A DNA stretch of 64,000 bases from Panopea generosa (GCA_029582155.1 CM055907.1:7108501-7172500); one strand, 5' to 3'. Positions 1 to 12,575 are shown, counted from the first letter of the stretch. Notes: a model not told the origin generated them from the sequence alone. Numbers and translations: made by a program.

Positions 1-500
1 CAAGTATAAATGTATAAATTGAAATACAGTGAAATTCCTACTGTTGGACAAGTATATAAATGTAATGTATAAATTGAAATACAGCGCAATTCCCCCTGTT
101 GGACAAGTATAAATGTATAAATTGAAATACAGTGGAATCTTCCTGTTCGACAAGTATAAAAAATTAATGTATAAATTGAAATACAGTGCAATTCCTCCTG
201 TTGGACATGTATAATGTATAAATTGAAATACAGTGGAATCTTCCTGTTCGACAAGTATAAAAAATAATGTATAAATTGAAATACAGTGCAATTCTTCCTG
301 TTGGACAAGTATAGATGTATACATTAAAAAAAGGTGCAATTCTTCCTTTTTGACAAGTATAACTGTATCAATTGAAATACAACACAATTCTCCCTGTTGG
401 TCAAATAAAAATGTATTAATTGAAATACAGCACAATTCTTGCTGTTGGACAAATATAAAGTTTTAAATTGAAATACAATACAACTTTTCCTTCTGGACAC
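1..500. repeat. Minisatellite array, ~45-57 bp unit
   Basis: About nine head-to-tail copies of a unit containing 'TATAAATTGAAATACAG' and 'CCTGTTGGACAAGTATA'. The copies differ by small indels (extra ATGTA or AAAAAAT blocks) and by substitutions. The array runs off the left edge of the window, so its full length is unknown. The open frame on the minus strand here is only the translated repeat. Confidence 0.93.
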
Positions 501-2756
501 GCACAACTATATACACTTACTGTTAGATTATTTAGAAAGCATAAACTATTGTTTACATCAAAGGACAAGGTGCATGAGTTCTCAAAAATGGCCTTTGTAA
601 TTCAATGAAATTAAACCTTATTGTAAAACTTGATTGTTTTTTTTTATTTTATTTTATTTCATTTTATTCTTTTAAAAAATCACAACTTTTTTTTCAAATT
701 TTCGTTTTTTGTTTTAGACAATATCATGAAAATGTACATATACAACACAAATATGTAATTTCTCTACAATTCAAGCCATTTAAGGTAGATATATCAAGTT
801 TTTAACATTAACGAAGGCACTCTTGCTACCTGACAATATCTACATTTATATATCAACTTGTACCTGACAATGATCAGAGTTAATATCTTGGTGTAGCAAG
901 AATGCCTTCATAATAGAAGATAGATTCTTTAAATGTCAAAAGTTAGGACAATCTGGAGTGAAATGAGCATTTTCCTTAATTTGCCCCCTTTGTAGTCATT
1001 CTATTGGTTAAAAAAACATAAAATTATAAAACAGAATATACATACGAGGGGTTATCTAGAAGTTCGTAGACAAATTTAATAAAATCCATATTTATGCAAG
1101 TACATAGCTATATTTTTCACAACTTAAGTATTTGTGTATTTGTCATTGATGTACGGTGATTTAGTATATATCATATGTCAGTAATAATATTATGGTATCC
1201 GTAGCAACATACATACATGATTAGTGCCGCAGCTCAAAATGTTGAACAATTCGACAGATAAATATGGGGGAAATAACATCATTTTCCCGTAACCCTCGCG
1301 GTAATTCATATATTATTGAGGACACGTCATCAATGTCTACTTGACAGTATCATTCCAGCATTGCAAGCATGTGTTAAGAGTTTAAATAAACTTTACATAT
1401 TGAAAAGGTAGACTCATTCATATGCAAATAGTGCAGCTGATGAAAAGGTGAAACAACGTGCAGCAATACAGTTTGTGTATATATAAGCAAAACACTTATT
1501 CAGACTTGAGCTTTGCATAGTAAAGCTCCGAGAAAAAATATTTGTAGTGCATTTTGTAGTCAACCAATTACACAAATGGTACAGTGAGGAATGAAAAACA
1601 ATAATGGATGATAACAGGTGTGGCGTCCTGTGTCAAAATCACGCAAAGTCACGTCAACGTGGTAACAAGTGAGGATTGCTGTTATACAATTCATGAACAA
1701 TACTGCGAACTAAGCATAGATAAAAATACTGTACACATACTAATTAAGAATAAATAGCATGCTTTTAATTGCTCGTAGGGTTCACCAGTTGCTAAAAGAG
1801 TATGAGAGGGGCGACGAGTAAGAGTAGGAAAATTAAACGTCACAACGACGTTACGTACATGACATGTTTGAAATACATGTTACTGTTTTATTTGAATATA
1901 TATTTTCTTTATACTTTGCATACAGTTTACAGTTAGACTAAATGTAATACATGTAAATCTCCAAATAAATTAGACATGTCATCTCCATAAAATGAACTTC
2001 TGTATAACCCCTCGTATTATAAAAGAATGAAGTTTTTAAAAGAAATGCCGATATTGGGTATTCGTGAACCTGGTCCTTTCATTTTGTTGGACAATCTAGA
2101 AAGTACGAATATATTGACTGTATATATGTGTGTGAATGCATGCTGATCATGAACATTTAACAGCTGCAGTGAAATGATGCATATTGTCTGCATAATTAAG
2201 CACACCTTATTTAATGCAACTTAGTGTGGACCTCACGTAGTTCGCACCTGCGTTTAGGTTGTGCATCTCCTTCTGGGCATAGAAAAGTAATTATTCAAAC
2301 TGATATTATTCAATAAGCTAATTGAAAAAGAAAACACAATTCCATTTGTAGGCAAAGCTGGAACATTGTCAAAGGATATAATTTTGCACTCGAGTAATTA
2401 ATTGTTTGGCAGGTGCAGAACAGAATGGCATCAACTCACTCGCGCGTTGCTCCTGTGTTCATGAGTTTACATATTTAAATAAGCAAAGCAAATAAATAAT
2501 TTAATAGTTGTTACTTATGACAAAAATCGTAATTGAAAACATCCATAGAATATTTACAGCCAATTTAGTAGTCAGCTTTCCGTTAATATCACACGAAAGG
2601 GCAATGTAACGCCTAATCAATGAATAGTTGATTGGAAGTAATTGCGTTCAAAATGGTCACGTCTGACAACAACATTGTATATGATATCTATCTTAACAAC
2701 CTGTCCGTCAATATTTCTGTCCACCACTGAACGAATCATCCATTTAGTTTGTACTG
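501..2756. other. Intergenic, no gene seen
   Basis: AT-rich sequence with a T-rich tract around 636-705. No open frame resembles a known protein, and I see no convincing exon with splice sites. Confidence 0.6.
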
Positions 2757-2900
2757 ATTGGGTCCGTTAAATAGCAATGTTGGAAAAGTCACTCTTGAGC
2801 ACGTTGATTGGTCAGTTTGAATGACGTCACAGTTTAGTAAGTGTTCAATTGCTATGAATTGTGCGACAGGCATAGAACTCCCTGCTTTTTCATTTAAGGT
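2757..2900 (+). repeat. Dispersed repeat C, copy 1 (carries a CRE)
   Basis: This matches 9585-9722 along most of its length. Shared blocks are 'CCGTTAAATAGCAA', 'GAGCACGTTGA', 'TGACGTCACAGTTTAGTAAG' and 'GCTTTTT'. A third, inverted copy is at 14193-14680. The consensus carries a perfect cAMP-response element (TGACGTCA); this copy also has GATTGG, an inverted CCAAT box. Confidence 0.8.
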
Positions 2901-3074
2901 TAATAGACTTGATTCGGGAGACATAAGGTTCACCTCCATCTAATTGCCATTGTTTTTATTTTGGTTTATTTATGGTTATTATTATCTGAAATGAATTTAA
3001 TTTCTTACTAGAACAAGTTTTAAATTTAAATTTGATATTAATTAAGTTTAAATATCCTAGTAGTAATTGTTATT

Positions 3075-3200
3075 TATTATCATCATCATTACCACCATCA
3101 GAATCCGCATCATCGTATCGTCATTGTGATCTTCATCGTCATCATCATCATTATTATCAACAACTACAAAAAAATCAACAACATCATCATCATACGAATA
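3075..3200. repeat. ATC/CAT trinucleotide-rich tract
   Basis: Imperfect runs of ATC, CAT and CAA triplets. The histidine- and isoleucine-rich open frames across it are simple-sequence artefacts. Confidence 0.8.
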
Positions 3201-3289
3201 TACACTATAAATCTATTCAAATATTTCAATGATATTAATTGTTTTATTATTCTTATGTTTTGTGATTTAATATCATTCATACACAAGTT

Positions 3290-3417
3290 GACATTGTTGA
3301 ATTCACGAGTGGTTGACGAGATCTGGCTATTTCACCAGCTCAATAGGTCACATGACATTGCTGAATTCATGAGTACCTGACGAGATCTGGCTATTTCACC
3401 AGCTTAATAGGTCACAT
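3290..3417. repeat. 64-bp tandem duplication
   Basis: Two adjacent copies (3290-3353 and 3354-3417) share 'GACGAGATCTGGCTATTTC' and 'ACCAGCT.AATAGGTCACAT'. They differ at a few positions. Confidence 0.88.
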
Positions 3418-3799
3418 CCGCTGTATAAATGGATTAGAGGCGGTGTCTGAAAACTGGTAATGTACGGCATTTGTATATTGCCTAATTTCACAATACATTA
3501 TGTTTTACGAAAACAAAGTCAGCAATATTCAATATAATAGGTTATCACCATTAAACACAATTTTAGATGTCACCGTATAATCGACTGTTATTGCGATAAA
3601 ATGAATACTAGGTAGTGTACGTAAGTATTTACCTGGTTCTTGTTAATCTTCGTCAATATGTTCAGGCGTATATTCTATTCTTGAATGTGAAATGATGTCG
3701 ATTTATAATGGATTTGAAGTTAGTTGATACTTGGGCAGGTTTATCATTGCATGGTAAATTTATAGCTGGTTATTACAGTTTCATACGCAACCAAAACAA
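3418..3799. other. Intergenic, no gene seen
   Basis: AT-rich, without a recognisable open frame. The words 'GTACGTAAGTATTTACC' (about 3616) and 'GTGCGTAAGTATTTACC' (about 6887) are near-identical, which suggests a small dispersed element. Confidence 0.5.
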
Positions 3800-3998
3800 G
3801 AAGACGGAACTACGATGGTGAAAAGTCGAAACTATGATGGTGTAAAGTCGAAATGATTTCGACTTTTCACCATCGTTATTTTCCACTTTACGACTTTTCG
3901 CAATCATAGTTTCGAATTTTCACAGGCGTAGTTTTGACTTTTCACCACCGTAGTTTCGTTATTGCGACTTTTCATCATCATAGTTTTGTTGTTTTTAC
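3800..3998. repeat. Inverted array of a ~23-bp 'gatggtgaaaagtcgaaa' unit
   Basis: Two forward units ('ACGATGGTGAAAAGTCGAAA' and a variant) are followed at about 3853 by a switch to inverted units ('TTTCGACTTTTCACCATCGT'), which continue in degenerate form to about 3998. The forward-to-inverted junction can form a long hairpin. Confidence 0.88.
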
Positions 3999-4023
3999 TG
4001 CACTTAATTTAAAAAAATGAACA

Positions 4024-4077
4024 GCAATGCCCCCTCCCCCCCCCCCCCCACACACACACGCATCCCCCCACGGGACA
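4024..4077. repeat. Poly-C / CA low-complexity tract
   Basis: A C homopolymer-rich stretch followed by ACACACACAC and another C run. Confidence 0.92.
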
Positions 4078-4519
4078 CGTAATTTTTATTTTTCATATTC
4101 TACTTTTTATGCGTATCGAACTAAAACTATTTTTGTCATTGGAGTTGTAAGACTTAATTCGATTTGTGCGTGATCAGACACTTCTTGCACACTAAAACAA
4201 AAAACTAAGAATTTAATCTTATAAGCATATGTTTACAACTCTTCTAAAAAAAACCCAAACGGAATGATAAGTATATGGATACACATAAAATTTAAATGGG
4301 ATTGTCTTATCTAATTCTATATCGCAGTGCTGATGAACTGAATTAAAAAAAAGCCCATTAAAACTAAGCTCTTGTCCAAATAATCTTCCAAACAAGTGTG
4401 CATTGTTTTCATTTTAAGTCCTCATTTATTTTCAGGAAGAAAATGTGTTGCATCTTAGACAACATCAAGATCTCAATTATGCCAGTTTTGCCTAAAGTGG
4501 TCATAAAAGACTCGTGAAA
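4078..4519. other. Intergenic, no gene seen
   Basis: AT-rich sequence with no supported feature. Confidence 0.5.
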
Positions 4520-5402
4520 GTTACACATTCGTTTAGAGGTTATGTGACAATGGGTGAACATGAAAGGCATGAATGTTATTTGTTGAAAATACATGAGATA
4601 TTAATTTACATGTAACACGTTCGTTTAGAGGTTATGTGACAATGGGTGAACATGTAAGGCATGAATGTTTTTAGTTGAAAATACATGAGATATTGATTTA
4701 CATGTAACACGTTAGTTTAGAGGTTATGTGACAATGGGTGATCATGTAAGGCATGAATGTTATTTGTTGAAAATACATGAGATATTGATTTACATGTAAC
4801 ACGTTAGTTTAGAGGTTATGTGACAATGGGTGAACATGAAAGGCATGAATGTTATTTGTTGAAAATACATGAGATATTGATTTACATGTAACACGTTAGT
4901 TTAGAGGTTACATGTATGTGACAATGGGTGAACATGAAAGGCATGAATGTTATTTGTTGAAAATACATGAGATATTGATTTACATGTAACAAGTAAGTTT
5001 AGAGGTTATGTGACAATGGGTGATCATGTTAGGCATGAATGTTATTTGTTAAAAATACAGGAGATATTAATTTACATATAACACGTTAGTTTAGAGGTTA
5101 TGTGACAATGGGTGAACATGTAAGGCATGAATGTTATTTGTTAAAAATACAGGAGATATTAATTTACATGTAACACGTTAGTTTAGAGGTTATGTGACAA
5201 TGGGTGAACATGTAAGGCAATGAATGTTATTTGTTAAAAATACAGGAGATATTAATTTACATGTAACACGTTAGTTTAGAGGTTATGTGACAATGGGTGA
5301 TCATGTAAGGCATGAATGTTATTTGTTAAAAATACAGGAGATATTATTTTACATGTAACACGTTCGTTTAGAGGTTATGTGACAATGGGTGAACATTTTA
5401 GG
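4520..5402. repeat. Satellite-like array, ~91-bp unit, about ten copies
   Basis: Head-to-tail units each carry 'GAGGTTATGTGACAATGGGT', 'GGCATGAATGTTATTTGTT' and 'TTTACATGTAACACGTT'. Variants (CATGAGATATTGA versus CAGGAGATATTAA, AACATG versus ATCATG) are clustered along the array. That suggests block-wise duplication. The open frame at the 3' end is repeat plus read-through. Confidence 0.95.
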
Positions 5403-5965
5403 ACTGACTGTTATTTGTTGGAAGTTTATACTGCAATAACCTGCATGAAGCACCTGCAAATTAAGTTAACTCCGAAGCGATTCAAGTTAATTTTATTAGT
5501 TATATGTAAGATCATATCTCTTGAACTTTCAGGTCTCACTACACAATTCAATTTTGTTCTTTGTTCTATATAAAATAATGTCTAGGATAACAACTGTAAA
5601 CAAAAAATCCACATCGAATCTTTGTTTTAAGTTTTGGCTTCATAGCAGAAATGCGTCCGCACATAAAAATGTACAATAACTGGCAGACTGACCAGATTGC
5701 GTTTTAAAAAACTGTGCAGTGACACTCTAAGATATTTTCTAAAAAAAGAAGTCCTCAATTGCTCATAAATAAACGCATCAGCAAATTCTACAAATTCACC
5801 CTTTTAACACCATTGCAGTAAATACTATAGTTTATATGCCAGCTTTTGCTTTTCTTATCTGCTGCAATAAATCAGAGCCCCAATGAACCATTTTGAAAAT
5901 ATATTTAAACCAAATTACATAGGACTTTTTAAGAACAAAAATCATGTTGGCGTAACAAAAAAGGG
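5403..5965. other. Intergenic, no gene seen
   Basis: Nothing recognisable on either strand. Confidence 0.5.
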
Positions 5966-5967
5966 GT

Positions 5968-5998
<31 letters not shown>

Positions 5999-6004
5999 GG
6001 GGAG
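5966..6004. repeat. (TG)n-(G)n tract
   Basis: A TG dinucleotide run passes into a long G homopolymer, a potential G-quadruplex and replication-slippage site. Confidence 0.92.
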
Positions 6005-6084
6005 GCAACTGTGTAGTGAGACTTTCGACAAATGACAGTCATTTTGTTAAAGTTATACATATGTTTCCTAACAGTAAGTTTATA

Positions 6085-6272
6085 CTAATTTATTTAACTC
6101 GATTGCGAAGCAATCTTAAATGATAACTGAACCGCTGTCGAGTCCACTTCCCGGCTAGAACCAGGACTGAGTGTTGTGTTTTATATGCATTGGATGGAGC
6201 TCGGGATCGAACCGTTCCTTCGTGAGTCAAAACCGTTAATAATATGACTTTTGATGTTATAATTAGTCGCAA
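6085..6272 (-). mobile_element. SINE family 1, copy a
   Basis: Shares 'GATTGYGAARCAA' and 'TAGAACCAGKACTGAG' with copies at 35912, 43203, 44798 and 45714. Its reverse complement reads GGTTCGATCCC near 6210, a tRNA-type pol III B box, so the element lies on the minus strand with its tRNA-like head to the right. Divergent and probably old. Confidence 0.7.
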
Positions 6273-7344
6273 ATCTCGAACAAGGTTGACTTTATCCAAA
6301 ACTAAGCCCTGTGAATGTTCATTGACATGCGTTCATGGGAAAATGAACGCCAAAGTTCTATATTGCATTTTTGAAGGAATTGTGTCACGAATATGAATTT
6401 TTTATTTTTGGCAATGATTTTGATGAGATTTTTACATGATCTACTTACAGTCAATAGCTATGAAAACGTGTGTACATATTCTATGGCAGTGCACGAAAGC
6501 CGTAGAAGTACAGTTATAAAATGCTTGGAAATGAATTACTTCTTTCAACATAATAAGACGTGCCATGTGATATTGTAATACATTGTGTGGCGGTTTGTCA
6601 ATTTGTTGTAATATACGTGTTTCCAAAACTACAGTAAAAATGATATTTTGAGATCGTTTCAGTTTACAAGCAAATGTGGCTACAAAAGGAAAAACAAACT
6701 ATAATGTATGATGTTCCGGTGGAAATAGCCATCTATTATGTAATTAACAAAGTAACCTTAGAAGTTAACATAAAAGTTTTATCAGAATTTCTTCCATGAG
6801 TATAAGATTTTTCGTTTCTATGTCGAAGACGCTGCCAGATGAGACCTTTTGCTAAAGCACAATAGGGTCTACCATATGCAAGTAGTGTGCGTAAGTATTT
6901 ACCAGACACTCGTGAGTATTCACTGTCCTTACATTTATAGTTCTATTACTGGTGATAAACCAGTACCAATACTTTATCAAATTGTTTAATCGGACATTTT
7001 AGCGAAGATTAATGAGTGCCCGGTAGATTCGTACGCACAGTTGATATCGGTTTATAAACAGTACATATACTATCACTATTAACGTTCGAATATACACGGA
7101 GTATTTATGAGAGCCAGGTAAATACTTACTCATCATCATATTGTGAAATGATATTTTTTATCGGGGTTATTCTTCAACTTGTCGTAACAAGACATACATC
7201 GATAGTATAATACTGATATACATGTTATACATACAGATATTAAACAGTCTGCAATATGGTAATACTTGTGTTAAACCATCCGGGGTATAGCGTCAATTTT
7301 TAAGTATTACACATTCCACAAAAGAAGTTAAGGATCATATCCCA
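6273..7344. other. Intergenic, no gene seen
   Basis: No supported gene. A weak inverted relation links about 6885 (GTAAGTATTTACC) and about 7118 (GGTAAATACTTAC), and may mark a decayed foldback element. Confidence 0.45.
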
Positions 7345-7446
7345 TAGAATTTTACACTTATAATTCTACACTTATAATTCTATAATTCTTCGCTTATAAT
7401 TCTACACTTATAATTCTACACTTATAATTCTACACCTATAATTCTA
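7345..7446. repeat. 14-bp minisatellite (ACACTTATAATTCT)
   Basis: About seven units of ACACTTATAATTCT with minor variants and one truncated copy. Confidence 0.92.
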
Positions 7447-8567
7447 ACTAAAATTAAACTCTTCTAAAAATAAGTCCAGAAAAGATAATTGAAAACGGTT
7501 TTCTTAACATTGATGGACTAACTTAGCTTTAATTAAAACAGTCTTTACACAGCCATATTTTTTTTTTAAAATTAATTTTAAAATTTGTTCAAAAGCATTT
7601 TTAAAGTAGTTTTCTTGTATAGAAGTAATTAATCAATTATATAGTAAATAAATACACAAGATTTGAAAAAAATCCAGTTCCAAACTTATTTTCAAAAACG
7701 GTATATATCCTTTTGATGTACCATCAATGCGAAATAAAATACATGATCCTTAATTTATTTTGTGGATTATTATAATATAAGTAGCAAGCTAATGTTTTTG
7801 TATAAGGCTTTATCAGATCGATATGTATTAAGTACATAATAGTTTTAATATTCTTCCAAATACAACCAAAGTTGACTCAAATCATGCAGAAAATTTTGTT
7901 TTTGGAAATACAATTAGTTAGTCATCGATCAAAATTTGAATATACGGCGAAACAATTGGCGAAGTTGTTTTGCGAAACGCAACTCAGGACTTTTTCGAAA
8001 GCATATGCACCATTTTATTCCTTAAAAATGAACTACTCTTTATATTTGACATTCATGCAGTTGAAGATGCACACTTTTTTCAATTAACAGAAAGATGTTT
8101 TATACTTAATAACTAGAGTTTTATCAGATATTCCTCTCTATTTTTCAATTTCACTGTTACAGTAAATATACATGATTATCTGTTAAAAATCACACATGTT
8201 TAAATCTGTGGTTAATAAATTTTGTTTCAAAATCTATATAAAGTTATACGTTTAAAGCACAACAACAAACACGCGCGCATATGTGCATGCACAAACACAT
8301 TCACAAAATCACACACAGTTTATGAAATTGGAGTTGCATTGTTCATCAAACTTTGTTTTAATTATATTTAAAGGGAAAATGTCAGAATTTTTTTAATATT
8401 TTTAAATTGGAAAACATGTTTTTCCAAATGCAATGCCTATAAATACTCACTGACCCCGTATTGCCAAAACGAGCTATTTTTAAACATGCCAAATTAATAT
8501 TATTGACTTCCTAAATTAGGCAACGCTCCTTGGTAGGATTAAATAGATTCAACGCTTAAATTGACAT
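7447..8567. other. Intergenic, no gene seen
   Basis: AT-rich. A 71-codon open frame at 7872-8087 lacks any recognisable motif, codon bias or splice context, so I do not call it a gene. Confidence 0.5.
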
Positions 8568-8910
8568 CATATTTTGTGACGTATCAAATGAGTCGCGTGA
8601 TTTAATTTTCGTTTCAATTTGATTCGTTATACAGGTTAATAAGTAGTTGAACTGTTTTATCTTAGAAACATTCAGAATGACGATGCGGAGGTTTTCAAAC
8701 AATATTTAGGTGCTGTCTGTTTTTAGTAGGGGAATTCGTTTCAAGTTTATCACACCAATTTACATATCGAGATTGTCACGTTTTGGTGGATTTCACATAA
8801 TCAACTATTCGGTTTATATTGAATAATGAAATTGAGTCAATTTTAATCCATTTTTGATATTTATTTTAGTTTTTAAAACATTTATAGCGTTTCCTCCTGA
8901 TAGATTCCCT
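8568..8910 (+). repeat. Dispersed repeat B, copy 1
   Basis: Matches 32633-32940 in the same order and orientation. Shared blocks include 'ATTTTGTGACGT', 'CTGTTTTATCTTAGAAA', 'TTGTCACGTTTTGGT' and a T-rich end. The copies differ by many substitutions and a ~35-bp indel. No coding content. Confidence 0.82.
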
Positions 8911-9159
8911 TTAAATCCTTAACCATTTGTTTATGTACATATATCTGATTTAAATGATGACGTCAACAATGCCCTGATTCCTGGTTTACTTACTGTGTTT
9001 CATTTCATTCCTTCATGCAACACAAATATTAGTCTTTATCAATATGCTCTGCGCCATCGCTGTTTTCAACACTCGTGTAGTTATCGTAACGAGCAATCTA
9101 AACACCTCCTGTACTGTTTTCCACTCTGTCAGTTAATATAAACATAATACACCCAATAA

Positions 9160-9232
9160 TTCAAAAGCCGTCTATAATAGAGGTGACCAAAGGCGTCTAT
9201 ATTAGAGGTGTCCAAAGGCGTCTATATGAAGT
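9160..9232. repeat. 25-bp tandem repeat
   Basis: Three partial units of 'AAAGGCGTCTATATTAGAGG' plus a short spacer. Confidence 0.85.
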
Positions 9233-9584
9233 AAAGGGTTATATAATATGTTCTTAAATTGTGATACTATGAGAGCTTGAAAAGTTATGTATAAATGTTG
9301 TGATTTTGTTAAAAGCTTAAATGGATAAATATATACACATATTTCATACAGTTTGAAATATGTTTATTTTCTGTAACGTGTAATTTGTTGACATTATATG
9401 ATTGAATATATTTTGACATGCTATACCAATGAATAAACGATCCAATGACGTAACCATGCGTTAATATGCGTTCATTTTATGTGTATACTGGTATCATTAA
9501 TGATTGTGGTATCAGAGCGACCACTTCGTATGTTTTCTGCTCTCTTGCCGTAATCTGTAGTACGGACCGAGGTCTCCCGATTTT

Positions 9585-9722
9585 ATCCGTTAAATAGCAA
9601 AGTTGGGAAAGCCTATTTTGAGCACGTTGAATGGTCTGTGTTACAACTGAAAGTTTAATGACGTCACAGTTTAGTAAGCGTTCAACTGCTATGGAACAGG
9701 CATAAAATTCACTGCTTTTTTA
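9585..9722 (+). repeat. Dispersed repeat C, copy 2
   Basis: Second copy of the CRE-bearing repeat at 2757-2900. It keeps 'TGACGTCACAGTTTAGTAAG' and has a ~15-bp insertion before it. Used below to infer the empty site of the hAT insertion in copy 3. Confidence 0.8.
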
Positions 9723-10194
9723 TTGGTAGTTAATTCCCGGGTGTCAGCGAAAACTTTCAACCAGATTATTGCTCAACTAATGTCAAGCGCTCATATAAAT
9801 GTTCACATACTTGTGGATCCGTTGACAATATAAAAGAGAAGATTGTGGTTCCAAGCAATGTGTCTTCAGCAGGATGTTTCATTTTGTCTTAAGTTGATAA
9901 TGTCGTAGTTACTATAGTTTGTAAGAAACAAAGCTTAAATACTATGATTGTATAAATAATTGCTATTGAACAGCTATTTTGCATTCATCAAAGTAATTGG
10001 CATCTGGAACTTTTATTTGATTTTAGCCACTAATTACCATAATAGAAATACATTTATGTATAAAATATACACACTAGATTCATGGAAACAAAGTAAAATT
10101 AATTGGACAATGAATTAATGGTGACCATATAAAGGACCGAACGTTACCCATTTTGTTTTGCCGATAAACGGTAGTCTTCATATATCTCTGTACA
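9723..10194. other. Intergenic, no gene seen
   Basis: No supported feature. Confidence 0.5.
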
Positions 10195-10300
10195 GATACC
10201 AGAGATTTCTCCGTACAGATTGCGGAAATTTCTCCGTTCAGATATCGGAGATTTCCATACAGATAGAGGTGATCTCCGTACAGATAGCGGAGATTTCCGT
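10195..10300. repeat. ~20-bp tandem repeat (TCCGTACAGATAGCGGAGAT)
   Basis: Five or so imperfect units. The 60-codon open frame across it is a repeat translation. Confidence 0.88.
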
Positions 10301-11526
10301 TACAATTTTTTTTTCAAAAGAAAGACTTGAATGTGTTTAAAATAGAAAATGTACGATCAAAGCATACAGTCACCAAGGTTACATAAACGCAGTTGATATA
10401 CAAAATAAGTATAAAACAAGTAAGCCCAATGCATGCAGACGAAAGAGATGACAACAAGGGGTCGGCGCCTTGGAACCGTCAGGAACAAATGACTTGACTG
10501 AAGGAGTTAAAGCTAGTCTGGGGGTTACCACAACATTTCCCCAGACATGATAAAATTAGGCAGTGTATTTCCCCACCAGAGAGAGAAAGATAAAGATAGA
10601 GAGGGTGCAGAGAGATAAAGAGAGATAGCGAGTGATTGAATAGGGAAGTAGAAAATATCTTACGGTAATCTTAGTTAAGCCAGATAGATATCTATCAAAT
10701 AATTAAAGTTGCTGTTAGTGGTCTTGCACAAGGTAAATGCATCTGAATATTTCTTAAAACTCTAAATACAATGTGCACAACATCATTAGGCACCTGAGAA
10801 TCATAACTTAACAAAGACATTGTATGACAAGCCATGTGGCTAATATAATATTTGGTTAACGTCATCAGCTGCAATTAGACAATAATAATGATCTTAAAAA
10901 ATACATTAAACGAACAGAAATCGAAAATGTGTAGACACCAGGATCCAGTGACAACCGCAGCAGCAATAAAAAGCATACTTCAATCAACAGCTGCAGTCAT
11001 ATCTGACAATGAAACTATTATTTTGTATAAAATCTCTAATAACTGGTTGTCTTATATGAACAATGACGAATGAAATCATAAGTACAAATAGAAATGAATA
11101 TCAAAGAAAATAATTACGCAGCGCATTAACGCAAATGCGTTTTTTAGCTTTTAATTGGAGTCGGTTATCTATCTCTCAAACGAAAAACAGACATCAAAGA
11201 TACCACTCTGTTTTCGTGTAAGTGCTTTTAAAGCAGCATTTCTTGTACAGTAACATGAAATCCGTTCTATCGTATAACTGAGAGTTTTGTTATGTTGCAA
11301 AAATTAAGTAAATCTGTCTCACTCTTTCTAAATGCATATCATAAACTGTTTAAAACCATGTTGTTGTTTTTTAATTTTCATTTATACCATTTTGCGAGCG
11401 GAACTATTATAGGCAATATGTAACGCATTTTAGGAAATATCATCATTGGTAGCAAACTATCACCTTCTCAAACGCACGAAAATAAATCAGAAAAAAAAAC
11501 AATTGACATGATGCGAGAATTACAAT
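10301..11526. other. Intergenic, no gene seen
   Basis: Contains a GA-rich tract (about 10573-10635). The open frame at 10888-11073 has no recognisable features. Confidence 0.45.
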
Positions 11527-11692
11527 TGCTTCGCCCACTGGCCACGTGGTATGTTTGTCCAAGTGAATGTAATAAGGTGTTAGCTTGTTGTTTGTCTAAG
11601 AAAAATGGCGGCGCAGCAACCAACACCGATCGCTTAATGGACTATTGGCTTGTTTTTTACAGCCTGAGCCATGTCAATTCCCCTTGCGTAAG
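11527..11692 (+). repeat. Promoter-like dispersed repeat F, copy 1
   Basis: Co-linear with 35437-35605: CGCCCACTGGCC, a GTGTTAGCTTG-type block, 'CAGCAACCAA.A.CGATCGCT' and 'GGTCAATTC' occur in the same order. This copy contains AAAATGGCGGC, a YY1-type motif, and ends near CTTGC|GTAAGT, a consensus splice donor at 11690. The ATG in the YY1 motif opens only about ten codons. It could be a duplicated promoter/first exon or an old mobile repeat. Confidence 0.65.
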
Positions 11693-11744
11693 TATATAGT
11701 GAATTTTCTCACTTTAAGTCTTTGACACTCTTCAAGCATGCCAA

Positions 11745-12575
11745 CCTGTAAACGATCAATTCTAAATACAAATATAAAAAAAATCAACAGATCGTAAACC
11801 ATGTAAACGATCAATACTAAATACAAATATACAAAAATCAAAGTTCATTAACCATGTTAACGATCAATACTAAATACAAATATACAAAAATCAAAGTTCA
11901 TTAACCATGTTAACGATCAATACTAAATACAAATATACAAAAATCAAAGTTCATTAACCATGTTAACGACCAATACTAAATACAAATATACAAAAATTAA
12001 AGTTCATTAACCATGTTAACGATCAATACTAAATACAAATATACAAAAATCAAAGTTCATTAACCATGTTAACGACCAATACTAAATACAAATATACAAA
12101 AATTAAAGTTCATTAACCATGTTAACGATCAATACTAAATACAAATATACAAAAATCAAAGTTCATTAACCATGTTAACGATCAATACTAAATACAAATA
12201 TACAAAAATCAAAGTTCATTAACCATGTTAACGACCTATACTAAATACAAATATACAAAATTCAAAGTTCATTAACCATGTTAACGATCAATACTAAATA
12301 CAAATATACAAAAATCAAAGTTCATTAACCATGTAAACGATCAATACTAAATACAAATATACAAAAATCAAAGTTCATTAACCATGTTAACGACCAATAC
12401 TAAATACAAATATACAAAAATCAAAGTTCATTAACCATGTTAACGATCAATACTAAATACAAATATACAAAAATCAAAGTTCATTAACCATGTAAACGAC
12501 CAATACTAAATACAAATATACAAAAATCAAAGTTCATTAACCATGTTTACGATCAATACTAAATACAAACATACA
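11745..12575. repeat. 53-bp satellite array, about 15 units
   Basis: Head-to-tail units contain 'ATACTAAATACAAATATAC', 'AAAGTTCATTAACCATGTTA' and 'ACGATCAAT'. Units vary at linked positions: ACGACC followed by ATTAAAG, versus ACGATC followed by ATCAAAG. Between about 11960 and 12180 the two types alternate, indicating local dimer amplification. Confidence 0.96.

Noticed and set aside
5316-5573. 85-codon plus-strand frame
   Set aside because: It starts in the last units of the 91-bp array and has no recognisable motif after it.
11612-11645. Coding start at ATGGCGGCG
   Set aside because: It opens about ten codons only, and the other copy differs. The motif fits a YY1 site better than a start codon.
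11745-12575. Regular array resembling a CRISPR
   Set aside because: Units are head-to-tail with no unique spacers, in an animal genome. It is a satellite.
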